DNA of 64,000 nt from positions 3,872,001 to 3,936,000 of the forward strand of contig CP158568.1 of NCBI GenBank assembly GCA_040269895.1, written 5' to 3'. The DNA is from Ancalomicrobiaceae bacterium S20. Lineage in GTDB: Bacteria > Pseudomonadota > Alphaproteobacteria > Rhizobiales > Ancalomicrobiaceae. Below, one piece after another: positions 17,163 to 25,973 of the stretch. Numbering within the stretch: position 1 is the first letter of the stretch; each line of letters starts with the position of its first letter. A model generated the notes under the pieces. The model saw only the letters and a program-made list of their open reading frames with translations. It was not told where the DNA came from and did no database searches. Made by a program: the position numbers and the translations under genes.

Positions 17163-17942
17163 ATGACAGACGCAATGCCTTCCCGGCCGACGGCCGCCGC
17201 CGAGATCCGACGCGCCGTGCTCGATCTGATGCCCGCGCTCGTCGCGGCGATGCCGCTCGCGCTTCTTTTCGGCGCGATCGGCACCTCGAAGGGCCTGTCG
17301 CCCTTCGAAGTCGCGCTGGCCTCGGCGACCATCTTCGCGGGCGGCGCCCAGATGGCGGCGATCGAGATGTGGCGCGAGCCGGTGCCGATCGCCGCGCTCG
17401 TCGTCTCGACGCTGCTGATCAACGCCCGTTACGTGCTGATGAGTGCCTCGATCGCGCCGAAGATCGCGCATCTGCCGCTGGTCGGTCGGCTCCTCGGCGT
17501 GCACGCGCTCGCCGACGAGAACTGGGCGCTCTACGAGACACGCGCCGTGGCCGAGGCGCGTCACGGGCGCAGGCTGACCGGCGCCTATGTCTTCGGCATG
17601 GCGGCGGTGTTCTGGCTGAACTGGGTCGCCGTCAGTTGGCTCGGCGCGCTGGCCGGGCCGCTGCTCGGCGATCCGAAACGGCTCGGCGCCGATTTCGCCT
17701 TCACCGCGATCTTCATCGCACTGGTCGTGTCCTTCGCGGGCCGCGCGAACGGCGTGATGGTCATTATCGCGAGCGGGCTCGCCGCGGCGCTCGCCTATCG
17801 CACGCTCGGCACGCCCTGGCATGTCGGGGCCGGCGCCGCCGCGGGGCTCGCCGCCGCCGCGCTGCTGCATCGGCACGAGGCACCCTCCCACGCGACGGAC
17901 AGGTCGGTCCACGACCGCCGCCCCGAGGAGGCGCGGCCATGA
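17163..17942 (+). CDS. azlC: AzlC family branched-chain amino acid exporter, large subunit
   Basis: The 259-residue integral membrane protein has the AzlC signature, ALLFGAIGTSKGLSPFEV and FAGGAQMAAIEMW, and about five to seven hydrophobic helices. With AzlD it exports branched-chain amino acids or related compounds (YgaZH type). Its stop overlaps the azlD start (ATGA), the usual arrangement. The last 20 residues are hydrophilic and His/Arg-rich. Confidence 0.92.
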   Translation: MTDAMPSRPTAAAEIRRAVLDLMPALVAAMPLALLFGAIGTSKGLSPFEVALASATIFAGGAQMAAIEMWREPVPIAALVVSTLLINARYVLMSASIAPKIAHLPLVGRLLGVHALADENWALYETRAVAEARHGRRLTGAYVFGMAAVFWLNWVAVSWLGALAGPLLGDPKRLGADFAFTAIFIALVVSFAGRANGVMVIIASGLAAALAYRTLGTPWHVGAGAAAGLAAAALLHRHEAPSHATDRSVHDRRPEEARP

Positions 17943-18256
17943 CCGCGGCGCATGCGTTTATCCATTGGGACACGCTCGCCGCGATCTTCGGCATGGCGCT
18001 CATCACCTATCTCTGCCGCGTGTCGGGCATCGCGCTCGCCGGGCGGCTGAAGCTCGGCGGGCGGGCGCTCGCGGCCTTCGAGGCGATCCCACCGGCGGTG
18101 CTGACCGCGGTGATCGCGCCGACGGTGCTGGTGACAGGGCCGGCCGAGACGATCGCGAGCCTGGTGGCGATCGCGGCGGCGACGCGCCTGCCGATGCTCG
18201 CGACGGTCGGCCTCGGCGTCGCGGCGGTGGTGGCCCTGCGCGCGAGCGGGCTCTGA
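17939..18256 (+). CDS. azlD: AzlD family branched-chain amino acid exporter, small subunit
   Basis: This 105-residue, mostly hydrophobic protein has about four helices and the AzlD pattern MALITYLCRVSGIALAGRL followed by IPPAVLTAVIAPTVL. The ATG at 17939 overlaps the last codon of azlC, giving translational coupling. It forms the exporter with AzlC in the inner membrane. Confidence 0.9.
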   Translation: MTAAHAFIHWDTLAAIFGMALITYLCRVSGIALAGRLKLGGRALAAFEAIPPAVLTAVIAPTVLVTGPAETIASLVAIAAATRLPMLATVGLGVAAVVALRASGL

Positions 18257-18335
18257 CGGCCCCAAGCTTTTCCGACCGGTTCGGTCCGGAATGACCGCTT
18301 GTCCGCCCCCCGGCTCGTGTGCCAGCATCCGTCCC

Positions 18336-18830
18336 ATGGTGACGAAGCGACGCTCCCACGAAGAAGGCCACCGCCGGAAATTCCTGGTCGTGGTCGACGA
18401 CACACCCGAATGCGACCGCGCGGTCGTCTATGCCTCACGCCGCGCGGCCCGGACGGGCGGCGGCGTGGTGCTCCTGTTCATCATCGACGATTCGGACTTC
18501 CGCGGCTTTCTCGGCGTCGAGCAGGCCATGCGCGCCGAGGCCCGCGAGGCGGCCGAAATGACGCTCGCCAAGGTCGGCGAGCGCGTCAAGGCGATCGCCG
18601 GCATCGAGCCGGATCAGGTGATCCGCGAGGGTACGCGCTCGGCCGAGATCCTGGCCGCGATCGAGGCCGACGAGGACATCGCGATCCTGGCGCTCGCCGC
18701 CGGTACCGGCTCCGAGGGACCGGGCCCGCTGGTCACCTCGATCGCCGGCCGCGCCTCCGGCACCTTTCCGGTGCCGATCACCATCGTGCCCGGCCACCTC
18801 GGCGACGACGAGATCGCCGCCATGGCATGA
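18336..18830 (+). CDS. Universal stress protein (UspA family)
   Basis: This 164-residue cytoplasmic protein has one Usp domain. It opens with RRKFLVVVDDTPECDRAV and has a central GTRSAEILAAIEADEDIAILAL. The ATP-binding Gly-rich motif near the C-terminus is degenerate (GPLVTSIAGRASGTFPVPITIV), so nucleotide binding is uncertain. ATG at 18336 is preferred; an upstream ATG at 18291 would add 15 residues. Monocistronic. Confidence 0.87.
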   Translation: MVTKRRSHEEGHRRKFLVVVDDTPECDRAVVYASRRAARTGGGVVLLFIIDDSDFRGFLGVEQAMRAEAREAAEMTLAKVGERVKAIAGIEPDQVIREGTRSAEILAAIEADEDIAILALAAGTGSEGPGPLVTSIAGRASGTFPVPITIVPGHLGDDEIAAMA

Positions 18831-18991
18831 GACAGGGTATGGGACATCGGGCCGCGCGGTCCAGCCTCCGCAAAGGCGCGTAGAACCCTTCCAGAAAGCG
18901 CGGTGGCATCCGGCCCGGCGAAGCATTATATCCAATCGCACCGACAGCCGCGCCCGGACCTTGCCCCCGGCCACGCGAAGGACGAAAACCC

Positions 18992-19543
18992 ATGTTCATC
19001 CAGACCGAAGCCACGCCCAATCCCTCGACGCTGAAGTTCGTGCCCGGCCGCACCGTGCTCGCCGAGGGCACGCGCGAGTTCCGCACCGCCACCGATGCGA
19101 CGCAGTCGCCGCTCGCCGAAGCGCTGTTCTCGATCCCCGGCGTCTCGTCCGTGTTCTTCGGCAGCGACTTCGTCACCGTCACCAAGGACGGCGCCGAGTG
19201 GCCGCACCTGAAGCCGGCCGTGCTCGGCGCGATCATGGAGCACTTCACCTCCGGCGCGCCGATCCTGAAGGGTGAAGCCGAGGAGGACGCCGACGAGTTC
19301 TTCGACGCCGGCGACAGCCAGACCGTCGCGACCATCAAGGAACTGCTCGAGACGCGCGTGCGCCCGGCGGTCGCCAACGACGGCGGCGACATCACCTTCA
19401 AGGGCTTCAAGGACGGCATCGTCTATCTGAACATGAAGGGTGCCTGCGCCGGCTGCCCGTCGTCGACGGCGACGCTGCGCCACGGCATCCAGAACCTGCT
19501 GCGCCATTTTATTCCGGAAGTGCAGGAAGTCCGCGCGGCGTAA
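18992..19543 (+). CDS. NifU family / NfuA-like Fe-S cluster scaffold-carrier
   Basis: The 183-residue protein has an N-terminal Nfu_N domain (MFIQTEATPNPSTLKFVPG to about residue 90) and a C-terminal NifU domain with the cluster-binding CxxC in MKGACAGCPSSTATLRHG. The two-domain form matches the alphaproteobacterial and mitochondrial NFU1 type, which passes 4Fe-4S clusters to client enzymes. Converges on the TetR gene with a 21-base gap and no clear terminator between. Confidence 0.93.
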   Translation: MFIQTEATPNPSTLKFVPGRTVLAEGTREFRTATDATQSPLAEALFSIPGVSSVFFGSDFVTVTKDGAEWPHLKPAVLGAIMEHFTSGAPILKGEAEEDADEFFDAGDSQTVATIKELLETRVRPAVANDGGDITFKGFKDGIVYLNMKGACAGCPSSTATLRHGIQNLLRHFIPEVQEVRAA

Positions 19544-19564
19544 GCGGTCGCGAGGACGCCGCCC

Positions 19565-20182
19565 TCAGCCGGCCTTGTGTACCGCCTGACGCTTCGCGCC
19601 GACGCCGCCGAGCACGAGATCGACATGCAGGGTGACCAGCTCGTCCTGCGTCATCGGGCCGTCGGCGCGATACCAGTTGCAGATGCCGGTCAGCATGGCG
19701 AGGATCGCGAAGGCGGCGACGCGTGGCTCGGCCGCATGCAGCGCGCCGGCCGCCTGTCCTTCGCGCAGGATGTCGATCAGGATCGCCTCGTAGCGCTTAC
19801 GCATCGCGACGATGATCGCGCGATTGTCCGGCTCCAGACTGCGCAGTTCCATGTTGGCGATATAGACGTTGCTCTTCAACGTCATGTGGTAGCGCAGGTG
19901 AAACGCGGCGAAGGCGGCCAGACGCGCAACCGGGTCGACGATCCCGTCGAGTGCGTCGGCGATCTTCGCCAACAGATCTTCCAGGTGCTCCCGGACGATA
20001 TCGAACAGCAGATCCTGCTTCGTATCGAAATACTTGTAGAGCGAGCCGGGCTGCAGGCCGACTTCCGCCGCGAGCTGACGCAGGCTCATCGCCTCGAAGC
20101 CGTGCTCGTAGATGAGCCGGATGCCCGCCGCGCGGATCGCTTCCGCCGTCTTCGGGCCGCTGGAGCCGACCGTCCTCGCCAT
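19565..20182 (-). CDS. TetR family transcriptional regulator
   Basis: The 205-residue protein has an N-terminal helix-turn-helix (about residues 12-58: MSLRQLAAEVGLQPGSLYKYFDTKQDLL) and a TetR C-terminal ligand domain. An ATG at 20182 preceded by AAGGGCGG is chosen over the start at 20257, which would place 25 extra residues across the hairpin. It sits at the downstream edge of the Rieske/ureohydrolase block, separated from it by a terminator, so it may be independently transcribed. Confidence 0.85.
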   Translation of the reverse strand: MARTVGSSGPKTAEAIRAAGIRLIYEHGFEAMSLRQLAAEVGLQPGSLYKYFDTKQDLLFDIVREHLEDLLAKIADALDGIVDPVARLAAFAAFHLRYHMTLKSNVYIANMELRSLEPDNRAIIVAMRKRYEAILIDILREGQAAGALHAAEPRVAAFAILAMLTGICNWYRADGPMTQDELVTLHVDLVLGGVGAKRQAVHKAG

Positions 20183-20211
20183 TCCGCCCTTGCGCTCCCC
20201 GCAAACAGAAA

Positions 20212-20241
20212 CCCCGATCCGGTCAGCATACCGGATCGGGG
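20212..20241 (-). terminator. Rho-independent terminator downstream of the ureohydrolase gene
   Basis: CCCCGATCCGGT (20212-20223) and ACCGGATCGGGG (20230-20241) form a perfect 12-base-pair stem with a six-base loop. On the minus strand it is followed by a T-rich stretch, TTTCTGTTT. It lies 50 bases past the ureohydrolase stop and just before the TetR start; being symmetric, it could also act as an operator. Confidence 0.75.
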
Positions 20242-20290
20242 CACAAGAACAAAACAATCGTTCGATTCCGCCGGCTCGAGCGCCCTTGGC

Positions 20291-21352
20291 TCAGGCCTTG
20301 GCGCCGATCGACGGGCTGAAGTGCATCAGGCTCAGGATCTCGAAGGCCATCTGCGCGCCGGCATGGGCGGTGTTGGTGGTGGCGTCGTAGGGCGGCGAGA
20401 CCTCGACCATGTCGCCACCGACCAGATTGACGCCCTTGAGGCCGCGCAGGATCGCCTGCGCCTCGCGGGTGGTCAGACCGCCGATCTCCGGCGTGCCGGT
20501 GCCGGGCGCGAAGGCGGGATCGATCGAGTCGATATCGAAGCTCAGATAGGTCGGGCCGTCGCCGACCACGGCGAGCGCCTTGGCGATCACCGCCTCGAGG
20601 CCGAGGCCGGCGATCTCCTCGGCATGGATCACGGTCATGCCGCTCGCGTAGGAGAACTCCCAGAGATATTCCGCCGCGCCGCGAATACCGATCTGGATCG
20701 TCCGCTTCGGATCGAGCACGCCGTCGAGCACGGCCTGGCGGAACGGGCCGCCATGGTGGAAGCGGCAGGAATCGAACTCGCCGGACGTATCGCAATGGGC
20801 GTCGATGTGGATCATGCCGACCGGCCGGTCGCGGCCGAGCGCGCGCAGGATCGGGTGCGAAATCGAATGATCGCCGCCGATCGACAGCGGCGCGACGCCG
20901 GCCGCGACGATCTTGGCCGTGGTCGCCTCGATGTCCTCATGGGCCATTTCGAGCCGGAACCGGCTGCGAAACGGCACGTCGCCGATGTCGGCCACCGCCA
21001 TTTCCATGACGGGGGCGGTGCGCAGCACGTGATTGTAGGGGCCGATGCGCTCGATGGCGCGCACCGCGCGCGGACCGAAGCGGCAGCCGTTGCGGTTGGT
21101 GATGCCGAGGTCCATCGGCACGCCGATCAGCGCGACGTCGAGGCCGGCGAGCCCCTCGGCCGGGTTCTTCCAGTCGATCGCGCGATACGGCGCGTCAAGC
21201 AGCGTCGGCAACCCGGCATAGGGCGCCGAGCGCGTGCCGGACGGGTCGATGATCCGCGCGGCGACCGCCTTGAACTCCGGATCGTGGATCACTGGCCCGG
21301 CCTCCGGGCCGAACAGCTTGCGCAGGCGTTCCAAATCGTTCGGCTCGGTCAT
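20291..21352 (-). CDS. Ureohydrolase (agmatinase / guanidino-acid hydrolase family)
   Basis: The 353-residue enzyme has all three dinuclear-metal motifs of the arginase/agmatinase superfamily: [21 protein letters not shown], and [19 protein letters not shown]. These enzymes release urea from guanidino compounds such as agmatine, guanidinobutyrate or guanidinopropionate. The N-terminal extension of about 60 residues is longer than in E. coli SpeB. Its association with a Rieske oxygenase, polyamine-type ABC transporter and flavoproteins suggests a catabolic role on a guanidino-containing substrate rather than housekeeping polyamine synthesis; the exact substrate is unknown. ATG at 21352. Confidence 0.88.
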   Translation of the reverse strand: MTEPNDLERLRKLFGPEAGPVIHDPEFKAVAARIIDPSGTRSAPYAGLPTLLDAPYRAIDWKNPAEGLAGLDVALIGVPMDLGITNRNGCRFGPRAVRAIERIGPYNHVLRTAPVMEMAVADIGDVPFRSRFRLEMAHEDIEATTAKIVAAGVAPLSIGGDHSISHPILRALGRDRPVGMIHIDAHCDTSGEFDSCRFHHGGPFRQAVLDGVLDPKRTIQIGIRGAAEYLWEFSYASGMTVIHAEEIAGLGLEAVIAKALAVVGDGPTYLSFDIDSIDPAFAPGTGTPEIGGLTTREAQAILRGLKGVNLVGGDMVEVSPPYDATTNTAHAGAQMAFEILSLMHFSPSIGAKA

Positions 21353-21400
21353 CGTGGGATCCCTCGGGGCGTTTCGGGCGGCCAGCCGGCAATGGAACGC

Positions 21401-21516
21401 TCGGGTGGGCCAGCCCGCTGGTCTTTGTCTCAGGCGGGCCAGCCCGTTGATCTTTGTCTCAGGCGGGCCAACCCGCCAGCTCATCCCTCAGGCGGGCCAG
21501 CCCGCCCAGGTCTCGC
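21401..21516. repeat. Four tandem 29-base repeats with palindromic core
   Basis: Units at 21401-21429, 21430-21458, 21459-21487 and 21488-21516 share a core close to CAGGCGGGCCAGCCCG, itself able to form a hairpin (GCGGGC/GCCCGC). The rightmost unit covers the last codons and stop of the flavoprotein gene; the others fill the gap before the ureohydrolase gene. They look like a tandem amplification of that gene's 3' end and may modulate termination or mRNA stability. Confidence 0.85.
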
Positions 21517-22687
21517 CGACGAGCTTGCGGGCCTGCATGTGCCGGCGCGGATGATTGATGCTGTCGACGGCGAGCAGGCGGTCGCCGGCGAAATAGGCGA
21601 CCGAGAACTTCTCGCTCGCCGGATCGCCATCGACCTCGTAGCGGTCGTGGCCGGTCGAGAGGCCGACGATCTGAAGCTTCAGATCATACTGGTCGGACCA
21701 GAACCACGGCACCGGGTCGTAGACGACGGTCTCGCCGAGCGTGGTCGCGACCGCGGCCTTGGCCTGGTCGATGGCATTCTGAACGCTCTCGAGCCGGATC
21801 GAACGGCCGAAGCGCGCCGAATCGAAGCGCGTGCAGTCGCCGGCCGCGAAGACGTTCTCGGCGCTGGTCCGCGCGCCCTGATCGACACGGATTCCATCCG
21901 CGACGTCCAGGCCGGCCGCTTCGGCGAGGCGGGTTTCCGGCAGGGCGCCGATCGAGATCAGCACGACATCGGCCTCGACCCGGCCGCCATCGGCGAGCGC
22001 GACAGCGCGGACCCGATCGGTGCCCTCGATGCCGACGACGCCGGTCGCGGTGCGCAGGTCGACGCCGGCGCGGCGATGCTTGGCCGTGAAGAATTCGGAG
22101 ACCACCGGCGCGACGACGCGGCCGAGCACGCGCTCGGCCGCTTCCAGCACGACGACCTCATGGCCGAGCGCGCGGGCGACCGCCGCGGTCTCGAGGCCGA
22201 TATAGCCGCCGCCGATCACGACCAGACGGGCGCCGGGCGTCAGCGCGGCCTTGATGCGCGCCGCGTCGGCGAGGCCGCGCAGGGTCAGGACGCCGGGGAG
22301 ATCGGCGCCGGGGATCGGCAGCGGGCGCGGCCGCATGCCGGTCGCGATCAGGAGCTTGCCATAGGGCAGCGTCGTGCCGTCGGCCAGATGCACACGCGCG
22401 GCGGCGGTATCGATCGCCTCGGCGCGGACGCCGATCCGCAGATCGACGCCCCAGTCGCGGTAGACCGTCTCGGGCCGGAACAGCAACCGATCGGCATCCA
22501 TCTCGCCGGTCAGATACTTCTTCGACAAGGGCGGGCGCTGGTAGGGCAGCACCGGCTCGTCGCCGACGAGCGCGATCGGCCCCTTGAAGCCCCCATTCGG
22601 GCCGGTGCTGGAGCCGCCTTGGCGAAGCGACTGGATGGCTTGGGCGGCGGCCTGGCCGGCGCCGACGATGACGATCGGATCGAGCAT
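21488..22687 (-). CDS. FAD-dependent ferredoxin-reductase-like oxidoreductase
   Basis: The 399-residue protein has an FAD Rossmann site (IVIVGAGQAAAQAIQSLR), RPPLSKKYL, a second GxGxxG for NAD(P)H (LVVIGGGYIGLETA) and ENVFAAGDCTRF near the C-terminus. This is the putidaredoxin/rhodocoxin-reductase family that feeds electrons to Rieske oxygenases or P450s, often through a ferredoxin. The Rieske oxygenase of this cluster lies 3.3 kb upstream and is the likely client; no ferredoxin gene is present. ATG at 22687 lies two bases past the aldolase stop. Confidence 0.9.
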   Translation of the reverse strand: MLDPIVIVGAGQAAAQAIQSLRQGGSSTGPNGGFKGPIALVGDEPVLPYQRPPLSKKYLTGEMDADRLLFRPETVYRDWGVDLRIGVRAEAIDTAAARVHLADGTTLPYGKLLIATGMRPRPLPIPGADLPGVLTLRGLADAARIKAALTPGARLVVIGGGYIGLETAAVARALGHEVVVLEAAERVLGRVVAPVVSEFFTAKHRRAGVDLRTATGVVGIEGTDRVRAVALADGGRVEADVVLISIGALPETRLAEAAGLDVADGIRVDQGARTSAENVFAAGDCTRFDSARFGRSIRLESVQNAIDQAKAAVATTLGETVVYDPVPWFWSDQYDLKLQIVGLSTGHDRYEVDGDPASEKFSVAYFAGDRLLAVDSINHPRRHMQARKLVGETWAGWPA

Positions 22688-22689
22688 GG

Positions 22690-23472
22690 TCAGAGCTTGT
22701 AGCTCGGGTCCAGCCTGTCCAGAAGCCTCAAATGCGCAGCCCACTCCAGCAGGAGATCGCCATCGTCGAAGGCCATCTGATCGAACTGCCGACCCACGCG
22801 CTCGGCGACCGCCAGCGACGGCATGTCGAGCGCGGCGCCGGTCGCCTGGGCGGCGAGCTGCACCTCGCAGGCCTTGTCGACATAGTACATATGGCTGAAC
22901 GCCTCCGCGACCGTGCGACCGACGGTCAGGAGGCCGTGGTTGCGCAGGATCAGCACCGGCTTCGAGCCGAGATCGGCGATGATGCGCTCGCGCTCGTCGA
23001 GGTCGAGCGCGATGCCCTCATAGGCGTGATAGCCGACCCGGCCATGGTACTGCATGGCGATCTGGGTCAGCGGCAGCAGACCCTCCTTGAGCGCCGAGAC
23101 GGCCATGCCCGCCTTGGTGTGGGTGTGGATCACGCAGGCCGCGTCGTGGCGGCTCATGTGCACGGCGCTGTGGATCGTGAACCCCGCCGGGTTCACGCGC
23201 TCCGGCCGATGCGCGTCGACCTTGTTGCCGTCGACATCGATCTTCACCAGCGAGGAGGCGGTGATCTCGTCCCAACGCCAGCCGTAGGGGTTGATCAGGA
23301 ACCGGCCCGGCTCGTCCGGAACCCGCACGGTGCAGTGGGTGTAGATCAGGTCGGTCATGCGGAAATGCGCGATCAGCCGATAGCAAGCGGCGAGCTCGAC
23401 GCGCACGGCCCATTCGGCCTCGGACATGCCGGCGGGCCGGCCGGCGGACGGGGTGGCGACTGCGATGGTCAT
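22690..23472 (-). CDS. Class II aldolase/adducin family protein
   Basis: This 260-residue protein has the metal-binding histidines of the family: YTHCTVRVP, VIHTHTKAG (HxH) and LRNHGLLTVG. Members are zinc-dependent aldolases or decarboxylases (fuculose-1-phosphate aldolase type), but many of this longer, adducin-like subgroup occur in catabolic clusters with unknown substrates. It begins 95 bases after the CrtI-like gene and is followed within two bases by the reductase gene, so these are one transcript. Confidence 0.85.
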   Translation of the reverse strand: MTIAVATPSAGRPAGMSEAEWAVRVELAACYRLIAHFRMTDLIYTHCTVRVPDEPGRFLINPYGWRWDEITASSLVKIDVDGNKVDAHRPERVNPAGFTIHSAVHMSRHDAACVIHTHTKAGMAVSALKEGLLPLTQIAMQYHGRVGYHAYEGIALDLDERERIIADLGSKPVLILRNHGLLTVGRTVAEAFSHMYYVDKACEVQLAAQATGAALDMPSLAVAERVGRQFDQMAFDDGDLLLEWAAHLRLLDRLDPSYKL

Positions 23473-23567
23473 CGGAGGGACCCTCCAGGTTCGACGCGGC
23501 AGTGACAGGGCGACCGGCTCGTCGCGGCCGTCGCGACGGCCGTGCGGGAGACGGGCGCTTCGTGCGA

Positions 23568-25199
23568 TCAGGCGATGGTCTTGCCGAGATCGCGCAGGAT
23601 CTCGCGGGCGGCATTGTGGCCCGGAATGCCGGAAACGCCACCGCCCGGATGCATCGACGAACCGCAGATGTAGAGCGACTTCAGCGGCGTGCGATAGTCG
23701 GCATAGCCCGAAACCGGACGCTGGAAGAACAGCTGATCGGTCGACAACTCGCCATGGAAGATATGGCCCTGCGGCAGGTTGACGATCCGCTCGATGTCGG
23801 GCGCGACCAGGAGCTGCGCCTCGATGATGTCATTGCGGAAGCCCGGCGCGAAGCGCTCGACGGCGTCGAGCACGTTCTTCTTGAAGTTGTCCTTCTCGGT
23901 CGTCCAATCGCCGCCCTTCAGCGTATAGGGCGCATGGCCGCCGAACAGGTTGACCACGTGCTTGCCGGGAGGCGCCAGCGTGTTGTCGACGATAGTCGGC
24001 ACCACCGGCGTGATGAACGGCTCCTTCGAGTACCAGCCGTATTTGGCGTCGTCGAAGGCGCGCTCGAGATAGTCGATGTCGGGCGCGATGTGCATGTAGG
24101 TCGGGTAGGAGAACGAGCCGAGCACACCGTCGCGGCGGACGCGTTCGAGGATCTTGTACTGCGGCGGGCGTTCGCAGGCGATGTTCATCTTGAACGCCGC
24201 GCCCATGGTCCGGTAGCCCTTGATCTCGCGCACCACCTCGGCCGGCAGGTTCGCCTCGCCGACGAGGTCGAGATAGAGATGCTTGGCCGAGGCGTTCGAG
24301 GCGATCGCCTTGGCGCGGTAGACCGAGCCGTCGGCGCAGAGCACCTCGGTGGCCTTGCCGTTCGAGGAGCGGATCTCCTTGACCTCGGCTTCGGTCACGA
24401 TGTCGACGCCGAGCGCGGTCACCGACGAGGCCAGCGCCTGGGTGATCGAGCCCATGCCGCCCTTGATGAAGCCCCAGCCGCCGGCGCCCTCGTGCTCGCC
24501 CATGACGTGATGCATGATCACATAGGCCGAACCGGGCGTCTTCGGGCCGGCAAAGGTGCCGATCGAGGCATAGTAGGCCAGCACCGCCATGACGCGGTCG
24601 TCCTCGAACCACTCCTTCAGGAAGTCGTAGGCCGACATGGTCAGCATGTCGACGATCCGGTACATCTTGCGGCCGACCTTGCGGTATTTCCACAGGAGCT
24701 TGGCGCCGTCCTTGAATGTCTTCCAGTCGCGCCGGGCCGGATCGATCGGCGTCTCCCACAGGATCTGCCGGACGATCTTGGTCGCCTCGAGCAGATAGGC
24801 GTCGAACTCCGGATAGATCGCGGCGTCGGCCTTGGAGAACTTTCCGAACGAGGCTTGAGTCTTGGCCATGTTGTCGGAAAAGGTGATGTATTCGTCGCCG
24901 TCGTCGACCGGCGACACCATGTCCGAACAGGGCAGCACTTCGAGCCCGTGCTTCTTCAGCTCGAAATCGCGAATGATGCGCGGGTGCAGCAGGCTCATCA
25001 GGTAGGAGAAGATCGAGGCGCGGAAGCCGGGCGCGATCTCCTCGGTCACCGCCGCGCCGCCGACCATCTTGCGGCGTTCGAGCACCGCCACCTTCAGCCC
25101 GGCGCGGGCGAGATAGCCGGCGCAGACGAGGCCGTTATGGCCGCCGCCGATCACGACGGCGTCGTAGTTGCGCACGGCGGTACCCTGAACCACGGACAT
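23568..25199 (-). CDS. CrtI-like FAD-dependent amine/phytoene-desaturase family oxidoreductase
   Basis: The 543-residue flavoprotein has the FAD dinucleotide motif VVIGGGHNGLVCAGYLARAG with LERRKMVGGAAVTEE, and the C-terminal HPGGGVSGIPGHNAAR motif of the phytoene desaturase/PYROXD2 family. It is not beside carotenoid genes; in this block it likely oxidises a catabolic intermediate such as an amine or alcohol. The ATG at 25199 has a strong GGAGGTGA ribosome site. It is preceded by 134 bases containing no gene. Confidence 0.87.
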   Translation of the reverse strand: MSVVQGTAVRNYDAVVIGGGHNGLVCAGYLARAGLKVAVLERRKMVGGAAVTEEIAPGFRASIFSYLMSLLHPRIIRDFELKKHGLEVLPCSDMVSPVDDGDEYITFSDNMAKTQASFGKFSKADAAIYPEFDAYLLEATKIVRQILWETPIDPARRDWKTFKDGAKLLWKYRKVGRKMYRIVDMLTMSAYDFLKEWFEDDRVMAVLAYYASIGTFAGPKTPGSAYVIMHHVMGEHEGAGGWGFIKGGMGSITQALASSVTALGVDIVTEAEVKEIRSSNGKATEVLCADGSVYRAKAIASNASAKHLYLDLVGEANLPAEVVREIKGYRTMGAAFKMNIACERPPQYKILERVRRDGVLGSFSYPTYMHIAPDIDYLERAFDDAKYGWYSKEPFITPVVPTIVDNTLAPPGKHVVNLFGGHAPYTLKGGDWTTEKDNFKKNVLDAVERFAPGFRNDIIEAQLLVAPDIERIVNLPQGHIFHGELSTDQLFFQRPVSGYADYRTPLKSLYICGSSMHPGGGVSGIPGHNAAREILRDLGKTIA

Positions 25200-25333
25200 G
25201 GTTTCACCTCCAGAGCAAGGCCCGGTCGGAGCGACCCGCTCCGATCGGAAACGACTTGCGAGATCAAGAACCTGAGAGATCGGATCCGACCTGATCGGAT
25301 CGCTCCGACGCATTGCGATCGGGGGACGGCGGG

Positions 25334-25966
25334 TCAGAACGACGGCGGCGTGACGGCCCAGATCACCACCGCCTCCTGCGAGGCGGACGGGTTGCGATAG
25401 CTGTGCGGACGCATCGAGGCGAAGCCGAAGCTGTCGCCGGCCTGGAGCAGGTATTTCGTGCCATCGACGGTCAGTTCGAGCGCGCCGGCGATCAGGTAGC
25501 CGGCCTCGTCTCCCTCGTGGACGTAGTCGCCGGCGCCGCTGGTCGAGCCCGGTGCCAGCCGGCAGAGCAGCAGTTCGAGCTGGCCGTCGAGCGACGGCGA
25601 CAGCAGCTCGTCGACGATGCCGCCGCCGTAGTCGAGCCGCTTGCGCGCGCCGCGGCGGACCACGACGCCGTCCGCCACCGGCGCCGTTTCGGTATCCTCG
25701 CGGAAGAACCAGCCGATGGTGACGCCGAGGGCGGTCGCGATCAGGTGCAGTGCCTTGACCGAGGGCTCCGACAGGCCGCGCTCGATCTGGCTGAGCAAGC
25801 CGACCGACAGGCCGGTCTTCTCGGCGAGGGTTGCGAGCGTCACGTCCTTCTCGTGCCGCAGCGCGCGGATGTCGCCGCCGAGGCGGGTGCCGATCGCCTC
25901 GGCGCTCTCCAGCGCGGCGGCGTGTTCCGCCGCCGTCGTTGCCAAACCGTTCGACGGCGCGCTCAT
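25334..25966 (-). CDS. XRE-family HTH regulator with C-terminal cupin
   Basis: The 210-residue protein has an N-terminal lambda-repressor-type HTH (about residues 30-85: TLATLAEKTGLSVGLLSQIE) and a C-terminal cupin (HEGDEAGYLIAGALEL to about residue 200). PuuR-, EutR- and AlkR-like members sense small amines or acids through the cupin. It is embedded between the Rieske and CrtI-like genes, so it is probably the local pathway regulator; the direct repeats at 27102-27126 are a candidate target. ATG at 25966 lies seven bases after the Rieske stop. Confidence 0.88.
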   Translation of the reverse strand: MSAPSNGLATTAAEHAAALESAEAIGTRLGGDIRALRHEKDVTLATLAEKTGLSVGLLSQIERGLSEPSVKALHLIATALGVTIGWFFREDTETAPVADGVVVRRGARKRLDYGGGIVDELLSPSLDGQLELLLCRLAPGSTSGAGDYVHEGDEAGYLIAGALELTVDGTKYLLQAGDSFGFASMRPHSYRNPSASQEAVVIWAVTPPSF

Positions 25967-25973
25967 CGCCGCC

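Noticed and set aside
15441-18256. An AraC-GH19-azlCD operon
   Set aside because: The gene functions are unrelated, gaps contain no coupling, and no shared promoter is evident; co-orientation alone is not enough.
20212-20241. The 12-base inverted repeat as a TetR operator only
   Set aside because: Its position after the ureohydrolase stop, the stem strength and the following T-rich stretch fit a terminator better, though dual use is not excluded.
19577-22702. A 1041-codon open frame on the plus strand across the TetR, ureohydrolase and flavoprotein genes
   Set aside because: The minus-strand genes carry full family motifs; the plus-strand translation is a low-complexity shadow.
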